Below, piece by piece: positions 60,949 through 64,000 of a DNA stretch of 64,000 bases. Every line of letters begins with the position of its first letter. Within the stretch, counting starts at the first letter, position 1. The stretch spans positions 1,335,240 to 1,399,239 of the forward strand of contig NZ_FOPG01000001.1 in the NCBI RefSeq assembly GCF_900113435.1, given 5' to 3'. The stretch comes from Sulfitobacter dubius. GTDB lineage: Bacteria > Pseudomonadota > Alphaproteobacteria > Rhodobacterales > Rhodobacteraceae. The notes below the pieces were generated by a model. It was not told the origin of the DNA and did not search any database. It saw nothing but the letters and a program-made list of their open reading frames with translations. The translations under genes and the position numbers were made by a program.

Positions 60949-62586
60949 ATGAATATGAACCGACGTCACGTCATGGGCTTGATGGGGGCGACCGCCTCTG
61001 GGCTTTTCCTGCCGGGCCATCTGCGGGCCCAGCAAAGCCGCCCCTCGATTAGAATTGCCGTACAGCAAGTCGTCATCAACAACACGCTGGACCCTTGGAA
61101 CGAACAGTCGAATGTGGGCGAACGCGCGCTCTACCCTAACCTTTGGGAAGGGCTGCTCCTGCGCGACTGGATGGGCAACCAAGGCCCTGTGCCGGGTCTG
61201 GCGACTGAGTGGAAGCGCCTAGACGAAAAGACTGTCGAGTTGAAGCTCCGGGAAGGTGTAAAGTTCCACAATGGCGATGAGATGACTGCCGAAGACGTGG
61301 TCTTTTCACTCTCCCCCGAGCGGCTATTTGGAGACACTCAACCGGCGGGCGGCGAAACCATTTACGCAGAGAACTTTTCCCGCTCCACAGGCAAGGACAT
61401 CCCTGCCGCTATGCCGGGTATCGCGCGGCGCAAATGGCCCTCGCTGGCCGGGGTTGAAGCCGTCGATAAATATACCGTGCGCTTTCATAACGCGACGCCT
61501 GATGTGACAATGGAAGGGCGCCTTTATGCTGGCGGCAGCATCGTGGCCAGCCGTCGCGCGTGGGACGAAGCAGAATCCTATGATGCTTGGGCAAAGCAAC
61601 CGGTCACCACAGGCCCCTATTACGTCGACGATTTTCAGCCAGATGTCTCGCTCACCTTGCGTGCGCATGAAGACTATTGGGGTGGTCGTCCTCCCTTGGA
61701 AACAATTACCTTCGTGGAGGTGCCCGAGGTCGCAAGCCGCGTAAATGGTCTCTTGTCTGGCGAATACGACTTCGCCTGCGACTTGCCGCCCGACCAGATT
61801 GGAACCGTGATGGATGCACCGGGTCTGGAAGTTCAAAACTCCACCATCTGGAACCACCGCGTCAATGTCTTCACGCAAGACCATGAGCAGCTGCAAAACC
61901 CGCTTGTGCGCCGCGCAATGACCCATGCGATTGACCGCAAGGCCATCGTTGAGGCCCTGTGGGCCAATCTAACAGAAGTACCTGCAGGCCTTCAGTTCGA
62001 CAGTTTCCGGACCTCTGACATGTTCATCGAAGGTTGGGAAGCGCCCGAATATAACCCAGAGCTGGCGCGCCAGATGCTTCAGGAGGCGGGTTACAAAGGC
62101 GATCCGATCCCATTCCGTCTCCTGAACAATTATTACATCAATCAGGTGCCGAACGGACAGATCCTCACTGAGATGTGGAACCAAGTCGGCCTGAACGTCG
62201 AGATCAAGATGAAGGAGAACTGGGGTCAGATTCTTGCTCAAGACAGTCCGCGAGGGGTACGCGACTGGTCTGCTTCCAACACGATCAACGATCCGATTTC
62301 GCCGATGGTGGTGCAATTTGGGCCGAATGGTTCAGCCCAGCAGAACCGCGAGTGGACGAATGTAGAGTTCAACGATCTCTGTCAGGTGATGGAGACTTCG
62401 ACAGACCGCGCCAAGCGCAAACAAGCCATCGCGCGGATGCTGACAATCGCCGAGCGCGAAGACCCGGCTTACAATATCCTGCACCAGAACGCGGTCTTCA
62501 CAGGCATGCGGTCGAACCTAAATTGGAAGGCGGCTCCCGCCTTTGCAATGGATTTCCGCGCTTCGAACTGGCCCGGCCAATCCTAA
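60949..62586 (+). CDS. Peptide/nickel-type ABC transporter substrate-binding protein (SBP_bac_5)
   Basis: The 545-residue periplasmic protein has a Tat-like signal (MNMNRRHVMGLMGATASGLF ... HLRAQ). The SBP_bac_5 domain follows: LYPNLWEGLLLRDWMGN, LREGVKFHNGDEMTAEDVVF and HAIDRKAIVEALWA. It would deliver an oligopeptide or similar solute. The start at 60949 (TGGAGAG upstream) removes a spurious 277-codon extension. ATPase genes follow immediately, but no permease stands between, which is unusual. Confidence 0.9.
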   Translation: MNMNRRHVMGLMGATASGLFLPGHLRAQQSRPSIRIAVQQVVINNTLDPWNEQSNVGERALYPNLWEGLLLRDWMGNQGPVPGLATEWKRLDEKTVELKLREGVKFHNGDEMTAEDVVFSLSPERLFGDTQPAGGETIYAENFSRSTGKDIPAAMPGIARRKWPSLAGVEAVDKYTVRFHNATPDVTMEGRLYAGGSIVASRRAWDEAESYDAWAKQPVTTGPYYVDDFQPDVSLTLRAHEDYWGGRPPLETITFVEVPEVASRVNGLLSGEYDFACDLPPDQIGTVMDAPGLEVQNSTIWNHRVNVFTQDHEQLQNPLVRRAMTHAIDRKAIVEALWANLTEVPAGLQFDSFRTSDMFIEGWEAPEYNPELARQMLQEAGYKGDPIPFRLLNNYYINQVPNGQILTEMWNQVGLNVEIKMKENWGQILAQDSPRGVRDWSASNTINDPISPMVVQFGPNGSAQQNREWTNVEFNDLCQVMETSTDRAKRKQAIARMLTIAEREDPAYNILHQNAVFTGMRSNLNWKAAPAFAMDFRASNWPGQS

Positions 62587-62594
62587 TCTATGGC

Positions 62595-62620
62595 GGCGCG
62601 TGCCCAACTCGGCACGCGCC
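62595..62620 (+). other. Perfect stem-loop after the binding-protein gene
   Basis: GGCGCGTGCC (62595-62604) pairs fully with GGCACGCGCC (62611-62620) over a six-base loop. There is only a weak T-tract after it (CTATGCTTTT). Such intercistronic hairpins often protect binding-protein mRNA and reduce read-through to the ATPase genes. Confidence 0.7.
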
Positions 62621-62649
62621 CTATGCTTTTCGCTAGGGATTTTCTTATC

Positions 62650-63639
62650 ATGAACAATCTGGTCGAGATCAGAAACCTGCGGGTTGCCTTTGATGGCGTA
62701 CCGGTACTGCATGGCATCGATCTTGATGTGGCTCCCGGAGAAGCCTTAGGGCTGGTCGGAGAAAGTGGCTGCGGCAAGTCTGTGACGTGGCTCGCCGCGC
62801 TTGGTCTATTGCCGGGTAAAGCCAGCGTAAGCGGTTCGGTCTACCTGCAAGGGCAGGATTTGACAGGCGCGCCGCGCCAAGCGTTGGAGCGGGTGCGCGG
62901 GAAACGCGTTGCCATGATTTTTCAAGACCCCTCGAGCGCGCTTAACCCCGTGATCCGGGTAGGCCGGCAAATCATCGAAGCACTGCGGTTACATCGTGGA
63001 CTTGCAGGGACTGCAGCGAAGACCGAAGCGTTGCGATTGATGGACCTTGTCGGCATTCCCGACGCGCGCAACCGATTCAATCTTTACACCCATGAATTCT
63101 CCGGCGGACAAGCACAACGTTTGATGATCGCGATGGCGCTTGCGGGCGAGCCTGACCTGCTTATCGCCGATGAGCCCACAACTGCGCTCGACGCCACAAT
63201 ACAGGCACAGATTCTCGACCTGTTGATCACTTTACGTCATGAGATGTCGATGGCGACAGTTTTTATCAGCCATGACCTCGCGGCTGTGGCCCAGGTCTGC
63301 GAACGCGTCTGCGTGATGTATGCGGGCAAGATCGTCGAAGAAGGCCCTGTCGCACAACTTTTTGACACACCGCGCCACCCTTACACTCAGGGGTTGTTCG
63401 ACGCGATACCTTCACTCTCTGGGCCGCGGCGGCGATTGGTGCCGATCCCCGGGACCGTACCAGATCCGCGCCACTTGCCGACAGGCTGCGCGTTTGAGCC
63501 CCGTTGCGCACGCGCACGCACGTTTTGCACGCAGCATCGCCCAGAACTGCTGCCCCAGCCGGAAGGCCGCCAGTTGGCATGCGCCTATCCCGTGCCAGTC
63601 GCGCAGGACGCTGTGCAGCCAGAGGAGGAATATCAATGA
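62650..63639 (+). CDS. Peptide-type ABC transporter ATPase (DppD/OppD-like)
   Basis: The 329-residue ATPase has Walker [10 protein letters not shown] (near residue 40), signature FSGGQAQR (near 155), Walker [13 protein letters not shown] (near 175) and switch HDL. The C-terminal oligopeptide-transporter extension is present ([15 protein letters not shown], the iron-sulfur-like cysteine motif of Dpp/Opp ATPases). ATG at 62650 ([10 protein letters not shown]) follows AGGGA. Its stop overlaps the next ATPase start (ATGA). Confidence 0.93.
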   Translation: MNNLVEIRNLRVAFDGVPVLHGIDLDVAPGEALGLVGESGCGKSVTWLAALGLLPGKASVSGSVYLQGQDLTGAPRQALERVRGKRVAMIFQDPSSALNPVIRVGRQIIEALRLHRGLAGTAAKTEALRLMDLVGIPDARNRFNLYTHEFSGGQAQRLMIAMALAGEPDLLIADEPTTALDATIQAQILDLLITLRHEMSMATVFISHDLAAVAQVCERVCVMYAGKIVEEGPVAQLFDTPRHPYTQGLFDAIPSLSGPRRRLVPIPGTVPDPRHLPTGCAFEPRCARARTFCTQHRPELLPQPEGRQLACAYPVPVAQDAVQPEEEYQ

Positions 63640-64000
63640 GCCCTCTGCTAGAGGCCCGCGACTTGGTGCGTATCTATCAAACCCGCCGTGGTTTGCTGGG
63701 GCGCCCCTCAAATGTACGGGCTGTGGATGGGGTCAGCCTTAAGGTCAGACGCGGTGAAACGTTGGGGGTGGTGGGCGAGAGCGGCTCGGGCAAATCCTCT
63801 CTAGGACGCATGCTTTTGGGAATTGATACGGCGCAGGGTGGCGCTGTCTATACCAACGGGAAGGCTATGCCTGTTTTTGGTTCCCCCGAGTGGCGCTCCC
63901 TGCGGGCACGTATTCAAATGATCTATCAAGACCCCCTGGCCGCGTTGGACCGGCGAATTAGCGTGGCAGAACAACTGCGTGAACCACTGGATATTCACCG
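63636..64000 (+). CDS. Second peptide-type ABC transporter ATPase (DppF/OppF-like), cut by the window end
   Basis: The visible 121 residues give [20 protein letters not shown], Walker A VGESGSGKSSLGRML and the Q-loop QMIYQDPLAALDRR, typical of DppF. The signature and Walker B lie beyond the window. It overlaps the preceding ATPase gene by four bases and is preceded by AGAGGAGGAA. The permease genes are expected further downstream if the system is complete. Confidence 0.9.
   Translation, partial: MSPLLEARDLVRIYQTRRGLLGRPSNVRAVDGVSLKVRRGETLGVVGESGSGKSSLGRMLLGIDTAQGGAVYTNGKAMPVFGSPEWRSLRARIQMIYQDPLAALDRRISVAEQLREPLDIH

Noticed and set aside
1-64000. CRISPR arrays, prophage genes or intact insertion sequences
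   Set aside because: No regularly spaced repeats, phage structural genes or transposase motifs were found on either strand.

Overview
The window looks like a chromosomal segment of an alphaproteobacterium of the Rhodobacteraceae, most likely the marine Roseobacter group. This is an inference from gene content and order: pccB ... pccA ... scpA with its PccR-type regulator, betIBA, ArgO/ArgP, GatCA without GatB, DUF1127 genes followed by CCTCCTCCC-loop hairpins, and an RNase P RNA of alphaproteobacterial type. The base composition is GC-rich throughout except for a visibly AT-richer block at about 56.2-58.2 kb. No replication origin, insertion sequence with an intact transposase, prophage or CRISPR array was seen.

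Layout. 0-12.7 kb is the propionyl-CoA assimilation region: methylmalonyl-CoA mutase and both propionyl-CoA carboxylase subunits on the minus strand, with small lipoprotein and hypothetical genes between pccB and pccA, and the ScfR-family regulator PccR on the plus strand. TTTGCAAA-type sites lie in front of both pccB and pccR. 12.7-17.4 kb holds a secreted nuclease and the glycine-betaine operon betI-betB-betA with a candidate BetI operator. 17.4-27.5 kb holds transporters (EamA, ArgO with ArgP, two convergent SLC13 permeases, MgtE), YebC, a YmdB-type phosphodiesterase and 5-formyl-THF cyclo-ligase. 27.5-31.6 kb has two purine deaminases, a CAP-domain protein and HisN. 32-39.7 kb holds Bax-inhibitor-like YccA, a VIT protein, a metallo-hydrolase, gatC-gatA, a cell-wall amidase, rnpB and rpmG.

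42.5-48.8 kb is a same-strand run of envelope-stress-type genes: small membrane protein, XpaC, TelA, a DUF2927 lipoprotein, an SPFH protein with a C-terminal GYF-like domain, a cytochrome-b-like membrane protein and a zinc-ribbon membrane protein, followed by nitroreductase and dtd. Directly after it, on the minus strand, two overlapping DUF1127 genes are followed by two strong hairpins with CCTCCTCCC loops and one degenerate copy. This matches the stress-induced CcsR or 'cuckoo' sRNA arrangement. I rate these two neighbourhoods as the most interesting parts.

50.8-64 kb holds an acyl-CoA synthetase, an MsbA-like ABC exporter, a periplasmic purine nucleoside permease-family protein, tRNA-Gly(TCC) with a decayed copy of its 3' half 80-130 bases away, and an AT-rich accessory patch with two LprI-like proteins and an AraC remnant. 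A LysR/RidA divergent pair follows, then the start of a peptide-type ABC importer (binding protein, then two ATPases, the second cut by the window end).
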